Source: Gammaproteobacteria bacterium (lineage in GTDB: Bacteria; Pseudomonadota; Gammaproteobacteria; GCA-001735895). Taken from it: a DNA stretch of 35,495 nt. The notes below the pieces were generated by a model. That model saw only the letters and a list, made by a program, of their open reading frames with translations. It ran no database searches and had not been told where the DNA came from. Location: positions 1-35,495 of the forward strand of contig JABHSO010000091.1 in NCBI GenBank assembly GCA_018669845.1. The letters run 5' to 3'. Shown piece after piece: positions 15,629 through 25,007 of this stretch (positions are counted from its first letter, which is position 1; each line of letters begins with the position of its first letter). The position numbers and the translations under genes are program-made.

Positions 15629-18286
15629 CTATTTAATATAATCAACCCCGATATCACGGCTCAATTTATCGTGGTAGTACTTATATTTCAATTGCGTCTC
15701 AATTCCATGGCAATCTACACAGAAAGTTCCTTTAACACCTTTTAGTCTCAGAAAACTATTTAAAACATTTCCAACCTTATTTTTGTTATCTATAACATCC
15801 ACATGAGTATTTGTAATTTTACTTCCGACCTCCCAATGATGTGGTTCATGGCATGTAATACAGGCAATTGAACCGAACTCTGACACCTTTTCCTGATCAT
15901 TCAATAATGGCATAACCTTGGGATCTGATCGCAATATCAGATCTTTTTGAGGGTGATCAAAATATTTTACTATTGACTCCTTTGCACTGCCTTTTTCACG
16001 GTGGCAATCAAGACAAAGTTGATCTCTTTTAAAAATATTCTCCTCACCTTCATGAGTCGACCCGGTAACTGCAAATAAATAATTATCAGCTATTTCTCCT
16101 CGATGCATACTATGGCAACTTCCGCAAACACCAGACTGCTGAGGTAACTGTTCATATTTATTTAAACTTTTATCTGCCGTTATGCGTAAGTCATGGTCTG
16201 AATAAATGACGGCATTGTTTCCTTCATGACATTGACTGCAAAGCTCTCCATTTTTATATTCTTCATGTAACACAGGGGTACCGGGTTCTCCGCCATGCAC
16301 ACTATGACAACTCAGACAAGTTACTCTGGTCACTTCCTTTCCAGCAATTTCAACAGGATTCTCAAGCTCTACATTGACGACGTGAACCCCTTTATCTCTA
16401 GCTTTATTTTCATCTTCAGCATGATGGCGTTGATGACAGCTTGAACAAAGCTTTTCTATACTCTCTGGACTTTGAATTAACAGCGCTGATTTCTCACTCC
16501 CATTATGAACTGAGTGGCAAACCTGACAGGTGACTTGTTTGATTTTTTTACCATCAATTTCAACGGCTTCATCCATTTCTATATTAACGGGATGGATTCC
16601 TTTTTCTCTTGCCTGTTTTTTATTCTCACTGTGCAAATTTTCATGACAGGATTTACAAAGTTCATGACTGTTAAATCCAGATATTAATAATGATTTACTT
16701 TCTGCTCCATGAATTTGATGACAACTTTGACACAGCATCTGTTGTTGAGATCCAGTACTGGCACCTGCATTCTTTAGCTCACTGGGTAAACCTTTATGTA
16801 ACTTTTCAATGCTGGTATAACCCTTTGAGTTTTCATCAGGAGCTTGCTTTAACAAAATACCCACAGGGTGGTTTACTCCGGTTAAGGGAAACTCATCATC
16901 AACAGCACTACTCAACTTTGATTCATGACATTTCTGACATAAATCTCCCTCATTATTTAATACCCGCAACCATGGATTAGCATGGGATTCATATAAAGTA
17001 TCCGCTTCATCAATTCCTGATGTATGGGGAGTATGACAACTTCCACAGGATAATTGTTTACCGGCTAACAACGGAAACTGTTCGGGTATTTTATCCTGAC
17101 GTTCTGTTAATTTATTTTCTTCTCTTCTATGATGAATATCTGGGTGTTGTTCACCTCGACCTATAACACGCCGAGAATCAATAACCGCTCCATGATGACA
17201 GCTATAACACATATTTTGGCTAGCTACAGGAAGCACACCATCTTGCTCTTTCTGTTCAGAGTGAGTGGCTTCTGCCCATGAAAAATGGCATATATCACAA
17301 TTTTTCCGTGATGTTTTATTTTGCTCAGAACCAAATTTATCTGCTATTAAAACACCACTTCTGTTAAGCGGAGCTATAATTTTTTTTACTGTATTATTAA
17401 TAGCATCAACAATATACAGATGACCTTTATGCCAGTTTAAACCAACAGGTGATTTAAAGTTAACGGCTGTTTTACCATCAACCGATAGTAAGCCCATAAA
17501 TCGACCATTATTGAAAATAGAAATCGTTCCGAGATAACTATTACTGACAAACAGACGACCATCTTCTGAAAAAGTTATTCCATTGGGCCGATACAGTTCA
17601 CCAGTCGCCAGGCCAAATCTTGATATCTGCGTAAAGTATTTTCCCTTACGATTAAATACTTGCACACGACCATTTAATACATCAACCACATGCAGATAAC
17701 CATCTCTATCAACAGATATATGAAATGGAAACTGGAACTCAGATTTTAGCTCTCCCCGCTTACCCCAGCAGGATGCTGCTTTTTTTGTTATCAGATCAGT
17801 TTGGCATAACTGATGATTTTTTCTATCACTCCAGGTTATCACATCATCCTGAACAACCAGTCCAACCGGTTCCGGTAACCCGGTATTTTTATTCTGAGTA
17901 ACTAATGGAATATTTTTTACAAACCATCCACGCAATTCAAAAACAGCAATTCGATGATTAGCAGTATCGGCAATATACACATGGTTATCTTCAATAGCTA
18001 AAGCCATGGGTAAGTTCAATTCCCCTGCTCCACTACCCTGCTTACCAAAGGTATATATTCTTTTACCCTGAGCTGAAAGTACAACTACACGGTGCTGAGC
18101 TCCATCCAGTACAAAAAGCCTGCCATCCTCAGAAACGGCAATATCTGTGGGTTGATTAAAGCCAGATCGAAAACTTTTAACTTGCTCTGCCTGGCCTTCA
18201 CTGCCTTCGACTGTCTGCACCATTAGCATTAATAAAAATAATGCTAATAGCAGATTTATTTTTGATAGTAAAACCGGAGCAGTCAT
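15629..18286 (-). CDS. NHL beta-propeller fused to a 14-heme cytochrome c
   Basis: 885-aa exported protein. A signal peptide (to about residue 29) is followed by an NHL-type propeller (about 36-305) of roughly six repeats such as NQPTDIAVSEDGRLFVLD, FPFHISVDRDGYLHVVD and YRPNGITFSEDGRLFVSN. Residues 330-860 carry 14 CXXCH heme motifs, many followed by -x-x-H in the multiheme style (CHTPH, CHSVH, CHEPH). Residues 544-683 are a tandem pair of 70-residue diheme modules. It is the last and largest gene of the conduit operon, starting 2 nt after the 3-heme gene stops. Propeller-cytochrome fusions suit a large extracellular or periplasmic electron carrier that docks to a partner through the propeller. 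No anchor other than the signal peptide is seen. Confidence 0.85.
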   Translation of the reverse strand: MTAPVLLSKINLLLALFLLMLMVQTVEGSEGQAEQVKSFRSGFNQPTDIAVSEDGRLFVLDGAQHRVVVLSAQGKRIYTFGKQGSGAGELNLPMALAIEDNHVYIADTANHRIAVFELRGWFVKNIPLVTQNKNTGLPEPVGLVVQDDVITWSDRKNHQLCQTDLITKKAASCWGKRGELKSEFQFPFHISVDRDGYLHVVDVLNGRVQVFNRKGKYFTQISRFGLATGELYRPNGITFSEDGRLFVSNSYLGTISIFNNGRFMGLLSVDGKTAVNFKSPVGLNWHKGHLYIVDAINNTVKKIIAPLNRSGVLIADKFGSEQNKTSRKNCDICHFSWAEATHSEQKEQDGVLPVASQNMCYSCHHGAVIDSRRVIGRGEQHPDIHHRREENKLTERQDKIPEQFPLLAGKQLSCGSCHTPHTSGIDEADTLYESHANPWLRVLNNEGDLCQKCHESKLSSAVDDEFPLTGVNHPVGILLKQAPDENSKGYTSIEKLHKGLPSELKNAGASTGSQQQMLCQSCHQIHGAESKSLLISGFNSHELCKSCHENLHSENKKQAREKGIHPVNIEMDEAVEIDGKKIKQVTCQVCHSVHNGSEKSALLIQSPESIEKLCSSCHQRHHAEDENKARDKGVHVVNVELENPVEIAGKEVTRVTCLSCHSVHGGEPGTPVLHEEYKNGELCSQCHEGNNAVIYSDHDLRITADKSLNKYEQLPQQSGVCGSCHSMHRGEIADNYLFAVTGSTHEGEENIFKRDQLCLDCHREKGSAKESIVKYFDHPQKDLILRSDPKVMPLLNDQEKVSEFGSIACITCHEPHHWEVGSKITNTHVDVIDNKNKVGNVLNSFLRLKGVKGTFCVDCHGIETQLKYKYYHDKLSRDIGVDYIK

Positions 18287-18288
18287 TT

Positions 18289-19071
18289 CTACCTCAGTAG
18301 ATCACTCATTTTCAATCGATCGGTATCTTTTTTATATCGACTAAAAAACTGAGCAATTTTGTTACTGGTAATTGAATGACTTTGTTTTTCATTTGCTCCA
18401 AGTAATTTAAAATCTAATACCTTCTGATTTTCACTATGGCATTTATCACAACTTAGTCCTTTCTTATTTAGTGGCTTGTGTAAATTAGCTTTGAGTCGAG
18501 CTTTATCTTCAATAGAAAACGTTTTCCACTTATTTTCTACTTCCCTGGAGAATTTTTCATCCTTAAAAACCAGCATCCTTTGATCATTATTAATAGGAAT
18601 AATTCGAGCACCAGGTCGAGGCAAAATTGAAACTTTTACTTTTTCAGCCTCAGTATGAACAGAGCTATAAACATCAATTACCTGTCCAGCATTCGGGTAT
18701 CCATATGCAAGCCATTTATATTTCAGTTTCATACCTTCATCTTTCAGATGACAGGTTTCACAGCTAATATAATTAGTATGCATATTTAGAAAACTTCGAT
18801 TTCGTTGATTCACCTGATGTGGTTTTTCAAGGTGACAGTTCTGGCAGAATGGTTGTTTAAGTTTATTCTCAGTTTCTTTTTTATGGTGAAAAGGATTAAC
18901 AGAAAGATTCTTTTTAAGCTTTATCTCTTTATGTTCCCTGAGTTGCTTTAAAGCGTCTGCTACATTTTTATCTGTAACATTTTTACCATCTACCAGTTCA
19001 ATAAATAAATTATCAGCAGTTACCGACAAACTGAGTAACAGGCAAAAACTTAACATTATTAATTTAATCAT
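18289..19071 (-). CDS. Triheme cytochrome c, periplasmic
   Basis: 260-aa protein from the ATG at 19071 (272 aa if the ATG at 19107 is used). I prefer 19071 because it gives a clean signal peptide (MIKLIMLSFCLLLSLSVTA) and an 8-nt overlap with the gene before it, while the earlier start adds a Lys/Arg-rich lead and a 44-nt overlap. Heme motifs are CQNCH, CETCH and CDKCH. The regions between are Lys-rich and hydrophilic, so the protein is basic, which would suit a soluble shuttle between acidic partners. No family is recognised. It sits between the inner-membrane octaheme fusion and the 14-heme protein. Confidence 0.78.
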   Translation of the reverse strand: MIKLIMLSFCLLLSLSVTADNLFIELVDGKNVTDKNVADALKQLREHKEIKLKKNLSVNPFHHKKETENKLKQPFCQNCHLEKPHQVNQRNRSFLNMHTNYISCETCHLKDEGMKLKYKWLAYGYPNAGQVIDVYSSVHTEAEKVKVSILPRPGARIIPINNDQRMLVFKDEKFSREVENKWKTFSIEDKARLKANLHKPLNKKGLSCDKCHSENQKVLDFKLLGANEKQSHSITSNKIAQFFSRYKKDTDRLKMSDLLR

Positions 19072-21280
19072 CAGTTTTCTCGCTTGAATCAGAATCTTTT
19101 TCAACATTATCCTGAGAGCTTAGAGCTGTTTTTTTACCCTGTCTTTTTTTACCTGGAGTCCGACCTAAAACTTTTTTCTGGAAATGATCGCCTCCCACTA
19201 CGGCATAAATGACATTTTTCTTTTTGCCAAATATTTTCCATAAAATAGTGCCTCCACCTAAAATAATAAGCACCGGTAAAAGTGCTGCCAGGGCTTTTAC
19301 CCAGTTTGACTCCATTCTGGATTGATCGAGTGGAGAGTCAGGATTTAACAGTGGGATAATATCAATATCGTGTAAATCTGTTTTTACAAAACCAATATTT
19401 AACGGGTTGATAGCAAAACCATGGCAACCTGAGGCAGCACAGGTTTTTGCCAAATTTTCAGGATGTGTGGAGGCTTCAGGATCATTGTGTCTTTTAACAC
19501 CATGACTAAAGCCGTCCGGTGCATGACAATCAATACATGAAGCACCTTCTTCTACCCCTGACTTTAATAGTCGACCATGTAAACTCATTTCATAACTATC
19601 ACTCGCCAGTACAAATCTGGGCCCAACCAGATTTTTTTCACCTGTTTGTTTATCTTCAATTTCTACTTTTACCATACGTTCATGATCTGCATGACAGTCA
19701 TTGCACATTTTATTTTTATCATTTTTACCCCAGCGAGAACCTATAAAACGCCGTAATATATGCCCACCAAATTGATTCAACCAAACTTCACCCTGATGAC
19801 AGTTTCCACACTCTGTATCCAGATGAGCAAAGGAATCCTTAAACTTGGGCATATCTTTCTGGCTGATGAATAACTCATTGGTATGACAACTGCGACAGGA
19901 AGGATATACATCCAGAGATTCTTCAAGGCGATTGCCACCGGTTAATCCTTTAGTCCAACCATTACCATGTGCAGATTGCTGAAATTCTTCCACTACTTTT
20001 TTATGTGTATAGGCTTCTTTTCCTGAGGGTTCTTCCACGTGACAGGATTCTGCACAATCGACTTCACCATTTTCAACTTTATGTGGAAAATATTGAATTT
20101 CACGGTGACAATCTTTGCAGGGAACACTGCCATGCAATGAACTAAAATAATGTGACTTATCAATAGATGAGTTTCGTAAAACACCATTTTCATCAATGTA
20201 CTCAAGCCCCTTCAAAGCATGACAGCTAAAACAGCCATCAGGATCAGGATGGCGCTCTGCAGCGTCCACCTGAGTAACAACTATCATCAGCAGGATAAGA
20301 CCAAAAATCACACCTATAACTACTCGCTGCCAGCTACTAACTTTCCAGCCTTTCTTTTTTAAATCATGAACTGCTTTCCATTCAGGATGCGGGAAATAAT
20401 CAGCACCCTTCTTTTTACGCTTTGGCTCAACAGCTCGTGGAACCGCAACCCAGTCAATAGCATGCCAGTCACACACATCAACGCATTCATGACAGGACAT
20501 ACAGGAGTGCTGATCAACAACCGCTATCTTATCGATCATTTTGATGGCACCTGTCATGCAATTTCGTGCACAGATATTACAACCTGTGCAACGACTACGT
20601 TCAACACGAATATGACGGGTAAAACGGAACATAGATCCCAGTCGATTGACCAACCCGTCAATGGCTCCAACAGGGCAAAGAAACTGGCAGTAAGCACGAC
20701 CTTTAACCGCAAAAAAACCTAACAGGAATAACAGCGCCAGGTTGACCAGCCCAACAGCAGAAAGGATAAAAGCAATACCCATGAAATCACCGCTGAAAGC
20801 CTGAAATATTCGAGGCACCGTTACAAAATTACACAGCGTACAGGCACTGATTCCAAGCATCGGCATCAACACCAGATAGACACTAAAATACCCATAACGA
20901 ATCGGCACCTGAGGTAAACCACGAAACTCAATTTTCCAGCGATCTGGAATCATTCGACTAACCAGCTCAGGAAAACCACCCATAGGACATATATAACCAC
21001 ACCACATACGCCCAAAAAAGAAACTGGTAACCAATATGAGGCTCAACGCAATAACACCTATCCAGGCAACACTCATCTGGTTTCCCAGGTCCTCCAGCGT
21101 CATACCGGGGAAATAAAGAAAAAATCTGCGTACACAAACCTTACCGCATAAATCAGGATTACCGACAAGGCTCGGTAAAAACACCCACGGCGCAAGAATG
21201 GCAAAACAGGCAAGTATAATAATGAAATACCTGTATTTCTGGCCATTGGGTATTGCTACTATCTGGCTAATTAATTTCAT
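19064..21280 (-). CDS. NapH-like polyferredoxin fused to an octaheme cytochrome, inner membrane
   Basis: 738-aa membrane protein in three parts. Residues 1-280 resemble NapH/NosR C-terminal polyferredoxins: about five helices, two membrane motifs (WCGYICP at C94/C98, YCQFLCP at C198/C202) and two cytoplasmic [4Fe-4S] sites (C231/234/237/241 and C260/263/266/270). A helix at about 320-338 then leads to a periplasmic cytochrome with eight heme sites at C350, C388, C409, C462, C491, C526, C582 and C614. C409 is CX3CH (CAESCH) and C614 is CX4CH (CAASGCH). A last helix (about 665-683) and a Lys/Ser-rich cytoplasmic tail end the chain. The fusion looks like a quinol dehydrogenase passing electrons directly to hemes, in the role of CymA or NapC. 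CMSCH at 260 is a ferredoxin ligand set, not a heme site. Confidence 0.88.
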   Translation of the reverse strand: MKLISQIVAIPNGQKYRYFIIILACFAILAPWVFLPSLVGNPDLCGKVCVRRFFLYFPGMTLEDLGNQMSVAWIGVIALSLILVTSFFFGRMWCGYICPMGGFPELVSRMIPDRWKIEFRGLPQVPIRYGYFSVYLVLMPMLGISACTLCNFVTVPRIFQAFSGDFMGIAFILSAVGLVNLALLFLLGFFAVKGRAYCQFLCPVGAIDGLVNRLGSMFRFTRHIRVERSRCTGCNICARNCMTGAIKMIDKIAVVDQHSCMSCHECVDVCDWHAIDWVAVPRAVEPKRKKKGADYFPHPEWKAVHDLKKKGWKVSSWQRVVIGVIFGLILLMIVVTQVDAAERHPDPDGCFSCHALKGLEYIDENGVLRNSSIDKSHYFSSLHGSVPCKDCHREIQYFPHKVENGEVDCAESCHVEEPSGKEAYTHKKVVEEFQQSAHGNGWTKGLTGGNRLEESLDVYPSCRSCHTNELFISQKDMPKFKDSFAHLDTECGNCHQGEVWLNQFGGHILRRFIGSRWGKNDKNKMCNDCHADHERMVKVEIEDKQTGEKNLVGPRFVLASDSYEMSLHGRLLKSGVEEGASCIDCHAPDGFSHGVKRHNDPEASTHPENLAKTCAASGCHGFAINPLNIGFVKTDLHDIDIIPLLNPDSPLDQSRMESNWVKALAALLPVLIILGGGTILWKIFGKKKNVIYAVVGGDHFQKKVLGRTPGKKRQGKKTALSSQDNVEKDSDSSEKTDD

Positions 21281-21285
21281 AACAT

Positions 21286-22146
21286 CTATAAATCAAATTT
21301 GTGGCAAACCAGACACAATGTGCCATCTTTTGCGGGTAGTCTTAATAACACTTCATACTTGATGCGCTGATATGAAAGCTCTATTTCTTGTCCACTATGC
21401 TCTGCTAATTTTTTCAACCGTGATTTTTTATCTTCCTGCACTATGTTATTCCAGGCATGTTTTTCATAACCAATGCCTAACTCAAGGTCTCTATCCTGTA
21501 CCTGTTTACCTGCTGCTTTATGCATATCCAGAACACCCTTTTCATGCACAGCATGGCAGCTTATACAGGTAATTAATTTTCCATTCAGTGGAATGCTCAC
21601 CTGATGTTTACGTTCATATTTTTTAATCCGTTCTAACATGTCATCATCAACTTCCAGCAAATGATTATTAGCATTAAGATGAGGTGTTTTTAAATGACAG
21701 CCGAGGCAGAGTTTCTGTGGAAGTAATCTAAATTCGAAATCCTCACGAACATATTCTTCTTCGGGATCAGGGGTTTCTACATGGCAAAATTTACACTGCT
21801 GTTTTTTTAATTCACCCTTATCATCAAGAAGCCGGTGTATATTTTCCCTCTGGTTTGATTCTCTATCATGACATTGATAACAGAAATCAGTTATCTGTTG
21901 ATAGGGTCCCTGCCTGAAAAAATCATCAGCATCTCTATCTACTTCATCAAATGGAGTTTCTTCAATATTTTTCACGTCATGACAAGTTTTACAATCAATC
22001 TGGCCCTTTTTATTTAAAGGAAACTTTTCAGGTACTGTCATTGACTCAGGTACATTTATATCGACCACATGATGTAATGGTGGAAGTTTGACTTCTGCAT
22101 GGGAAGCCATTGAGACAAGCAAACATAAAAAAAATATTATTCTCAT
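21286..22146 (-). CDS. Hexaheme cytochrome c, periplasmic
   Basis: 286-aa exported cytochrome starting at the ATG at 22146 (MRIIFFLCLLVSMASHAEV, a good signal peptide). A GTG at 22152 would add two residues and give a GTGA overlap with the gene before it. Six heme motifs are seen: CKTCH, CYQCH, CKFCH, CLGCH, CISCH and CLVCH. Extra histidines (LPPLHHVV, KTPHLNANNH, CHAVH) can serve as distal ligands. No known family is recognised. Placed between the 8-heme lipoprotein and the inner-membrane fusion, it is a likely periplasmic relay. Confidence 0.82.
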   Translation of the reverse strand: MRIIFFLCLLVSMASHAEVKLPPLHHVVDINVPESMTVPEKFPLNKKGQIDCKTCHDVKNIEETPFDEVDRDADDFFRQGPYQQITDFCYQCHDRESNQRENIHRLLDDKGELKKQQCKFCHVETPDPEEEYVREDFEFRLLPQKLCLGCHLKTPHLNANNHLLEVDDDMLERIKKYERKHQVSIPLNGKLITCISCHAVHEKGVLDMHKAAGKQVQDRDLELGIGYEKHAWNNIVQEDKKSRLKKLAEHSGQEIELSYQRIKYEVLLRLPAKDGTLCLVCHKFDL

Positions 22147-22148
22147 GA

Positions 22149-23126
22149 TCACATGCCTGCCTGCACTGCTTCGCCATGACTATGGCATAACTGACAGTTA
22201 CCCGCTATTTCATGCAATCCGGAAAGTCCATTCCCAACATCCAGTTCTGCTTCATCCAGCAATACATCCATCTGATGGCACATGACACATAACTCAGCAT
22301 TATTACCGGAAGCATTATCGATACTATATGGTTTGATCCTGATTTCAGGGTCAAGCTTACTCAGACCCTTTTTAGAATCATCAATAATCAGACCCGTATT
22401 ATCAGTACCATGCATAACATGGCAGTCAGTGCATTCAACAAAACTATCGTATCTATAACCTTCTCGCAGACCGGCATAACTTCTTTCACCTGTACCTGCT
22501 TTCTCACCATGTTTATCAACATATTTATAATTATCAGCCATAGCGATCAGCGGGTTTTCATAATCAACATCCATCTCAAAACCTGTTTGCTGATGGTCTC
22601 GGTTATGACAGCGCAAACAAAAGTCAGAGCTTGAAGTGTAGGACGTATAAAGTTGCCTGGAGTCTTTAAGTCGGGTTAAATCGCGATTAGGATCAAAGTC
22701 ACCATTCATGTCTGAAGCCAAATGACACTCCACACACTGCTCATCTTTTAAAGCTTCAGTGCTTTCTGAATCGAAGGTATGACTGTGTTTACCTTCAGCA
22801 ATTGGCATTTCAGCTAAATCAGTGCTGTTATGACAAACTAAACATTTTCTAGGTTCAGACGAGCCATTACTACCATGACACCCGGTACAACTATCATAAC
22901 CCTTGCTTTGAACAATGGACCTAATGGAATCAGCCTGCTGGTGAATTGAATTTAGCACATGACAACCATCACATTCAGCTAAGCCCCATGCCGACCCTTC
23001 TCCTCCATGAGACTCTGTTAATATCAGGTTGCCACTTTCAGACGATACTGTTTCGACTTTGTCTGAATTATTGCAAGCAGTCAGCAATACACTCAGAACT
23101 AAAAACAAACACTTCAAGATTCTCAT
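22149..23126 (-). CDS. Octaheme cytochrome c lipoprotein
   Basis: 325-aa lipoprotein starting at the ATG at 23126, which overlaps the preceding stop as ATGA (an in-frame ATG at 23147 is also possible). The signal ends in the lipobox LTAC (cysteine 18 from this start). Eight CXXCH sites follow: CDGCH, CTGCH, CLVCH, CVECH, CLRCH, CTDCH, CVMCH and CQLCH. The chain is acidic overall. In MtrCAB-type systems an outer-membrane lipoprotein cytochrome carries electrons to the outside, and this is the candidate for that role. Which face of the outer membrane it is on is not evident. No named family is recognised. Confidence 0.83.
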   Translation of the reverse strand: MRILKCLFLVLSVLLTACNNSDKVETVSSESGNLILTESHGGEGSAWGLAECDGCHVLNSIHQQADSIRSIVQSKGYDSCTGCHGSNGSSEPRKCLVCHNSTDLAEMPIAEGKHSHTFDSESTEALKDEQCVECHLASDMNGDFDPNRDLTRLKDSRQLYTSYTSSSDFCLRCHNRDHQQTGFEMDVDYENPLIAMADNYKYVDKHGEKAGTGERSYAGLREGYRYDSFVECTDCHVMHGTDNTGLIIDDSKKGLSKLDPEIRIKPYSIDNASGNNAELCVMCHQMDVLLDEAELDVGNGLSGLHEIAGNCQLCHSHGEAVQAGM

Positions 23127-23746
23127 CGAGAACCACCCCGATGACAATCAGCACAATAACCCGCATTGTGACAGCGTGAACAGGAGTAAGCATTCATACG
23201 TGCATCTATACCGTGGGTATTGATATAAGCTAATTTATGCTGACGGTGTGTTGACCTGTCACGTTTAAAATGACAGTCAGTGCAAAAAGACAACTTCAGA
23301 TGGCATGTCTGACATTCTCCATTGTCCAGCCAGGAATCTTCTGCATGCTGGTTGATATAGTCAAAATCATGATTATCAGGCCATATAACCGTGGGATCAT
23401 TATGACAAAGAACGCATTCAAAAGGTGCTTTCTGTTTATCCAAATGACAGTCATGACAAATTGCTTCCAGCGGTTCATTGGAAATCGTTGTAATTGATTT
23501 AACCAGCTCAGAATTAACAAGCTTATTTCTATTAAAAGAATGACATAGCAAACAGGGGTCTCCTTCCTTCTGCATTACTTCCATGTGTGCATTATGGGGA
23601 TAAAAAATATCGGCACGATCATGCCTTTTTTGCCACCAGGATTTGTCTTCCAGTTTATTGATAGTATCAGATGCATTTCCTGCATGAGACATCAACATTA
23701 AAAATATCAACATTGGAATAGAACAAATAAGCTTTAGATTATTCAT
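23123..23746 (-). CDS. Heptaheme cytochrome c, periplasmic, barrel partner
   Basis: 207-aa exported protein from the ATG at 23746, giving the signal MNNLKLICSIPMLIFLMLM...GNA and an 8-nt overlap with the barrel gene; an ATG at 23773 is less likely. Seven heme motifs are packed into about 150 residues: CLLCH, CHDCH, CVLCH, CQTCH, CTDCH, CSRCH and CADCH. The dense, short chain and its place directly after the barrel gene suggest the periplasmic wire that plugs into the barrel, in the role of MtrA (decaheme) but with fewer hemes. That pairing is inferred from gene order. Confidence 0.82.
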   Translation of the reverse strand: MNNLKLICSIPMLIFLMLMSHAGNASDTINKLEDKSWWQKRHDRADIFYPHNAHMEVMQKEGDPCLLCHSFNRNKLVNSELVKSITTISNEPLEAICHDCHLDKQKAPFECVLCHNDPTVIWPDNHDFDYINQHAEDSWLDNGECQTCHLKLSFCTDCHFKRDRSTHRQHKLAYINTHGIDARMNAYSCSRCHNAGYCADCHRGGSR

Positions 23747-24977
23747 CAAACCAACCCTTAGCCCGGTCATCAAAACGGTAGCTCAATTTTAGTCCAAACA
23801 GATATTCATCATCGACATGACTATTCCATACTCTGGAAACAAAAAAAGTAAAATACAAATCAGAACGAATCATTTGTTGAAAATCTGCTTCAATGGCCAC
23901 AGCCTGATTATTGCCACTCAACCATTTCTGTTGATGCTGAATAGCTGCACTAAATCTTGATGTAATTAATGGTGAGAATGAATAATTCGTCTCACCATAT
24001 ATTGATAAAGCACTATCTTTATCCAGTTTAAGAAAATCCACCTGAGCCAGGTATTCGGTTCCAGAGTATTTATTTAAATCCAGACCCAGTGTTAATCCAT
24101 AGCCATTTTCACCATGTTCTCGTAAAACTGTGCGGCCCCTGGTACTCCAGCTCATTGTAGAACTGGAACTAAAAAAATAACTAGCAGCTAACGATGTTTG
24201 TCTTCCTTTCACATAAACTGAATAAAACTGTTCTCTAAATGATAATTCAGGATCATCAAGAGAAAAGGTTTCATAGTCAATTTGCAAACGCTTGTTTTTT
24301 TCTAAATCACCATAGAATTTAAATTGAAGCTGTTCAGTACTGTCTTTACTGGTCAGATAGCTGCCATTAAAATCAATACCAAAATTCAGAAAGATACTAT
24401 TAGTTATTTCTCCTGAACTACTCAGCCCCCAGTTCAGACGAGTTTCGTGCTGTTTAGTTTCAAGCATTTCATCTTCCAGTCGCTGCCAACCAATTCGTGC
24501 TTCAGAAGTTTTGAATAAAATATCAGAGGATAACCGGGGAAGTTTGATAGCTGAAAAATAAATATCAAATCCATACAGTGCTTCACCGCTTACGACGGCA
24601 TAGTCATCAATTCTGGAGGGATTTCCTGCATACATCTTTAGCAGAAAATCATCATTATTTGAATTTAGTACCGCACCATCCAGGGTATAGAAGCCTAAAC
24701 TATCTGCACGTTCAAAACGGCCCAATTTATAAGCTGAGAGTAGCCCATCCAGTTTTTTTGAAAAATACATCTGGTACACATTTGCTTCGTTTTCATCATC
24801 CTGACGTAATGCAAAACTTAATCCCGACTCAACACCATTAGCATCATCAACAAAACGAATATCGGCATACTCTTCGATAAACCCCATTGAATTATTAAAG
24901 TGGGTGTCTGTTTGAACACGCCCATCCACTTGCCCATAAAATCCGGCATTTACAACGCCTGATATTGATGACAACAA
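23739..24977 (-). CDS. Outer-membrane beta-barrel of the cytochrome conduit, non-canonical start
   Basis: Barrel protein of at least 412 aa, with alternating polar/aromatic strands throughout (YFSKKLDGLLSAYKLG, LYFTFFVSRVW, YLFGLKLSYRF near the end) and no cysteine. It would be the sheath of a porin-cytochrome conduit, about 60% of the size of MtrB. The coordinates use the first standard start codon (TTG at 24977), but this cuts a signal peptide in half. The codons upstream read KILSRSFLLILLSSISGVVNA, an excellent signal, and reach back to 25007, directly after the TAG stop of the 77-aa gene, in the same frame. No ATG, GTG or TTG lies between. Translation probably starts at a rare codon (the ATC at 25004 lies 8 nt after AAGGA) or continues through the TAG. 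Confidence 0.75.
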   Translation of the reverse strand: MLSSISGVVNAGFYGQVDGRVQTDTHFNNSMGFIEEYADIRFVDDANGVESGLSFALRQDDENEANVYQMYFSKKLDGLLSAYKLGRFERADSLGFYTLDGAVLNSNNDDFLLKMYAGNPSRIDDYAVVSGEALYGFDIYFSAIKLPRLSSDILFKTSEARIGWQRLEDEMLETKQHETRLNWGLSSSGEITNSIFLNFGIDFNGSYLTSKDSTEQLQFKFYGDLEKNKRLQIDYETFSLDDPELSFREQFYSVYVKGRQTSLAASYFFSSSSTMSWSTRGRTVLREHGENGYGLTLGLDLNKYSGTEYLAQVDFLKLDKDSALSIYGETNYSFSPLITSRFSAAIQHQQKWLSGNNQAVAIEADFQQMIRSDLYFTFFVSRVWNSHVDDEYLFGLKLSYRFDDRAKGWFDE

Positions 24978-25007
24978 TATCAGTAAAAAAGAACGGGAAA
25001 GGATTTT

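Noticed and set aside
20465..20509. CMSCH in the NapH-octaheme fusion as a ninth heme site
   Set aside because: It is part of C-x2-C-x2-C-x3-C (residues 260-270) on the cytoplasmic side, a [4Fe-4S] ferredoxin motif.
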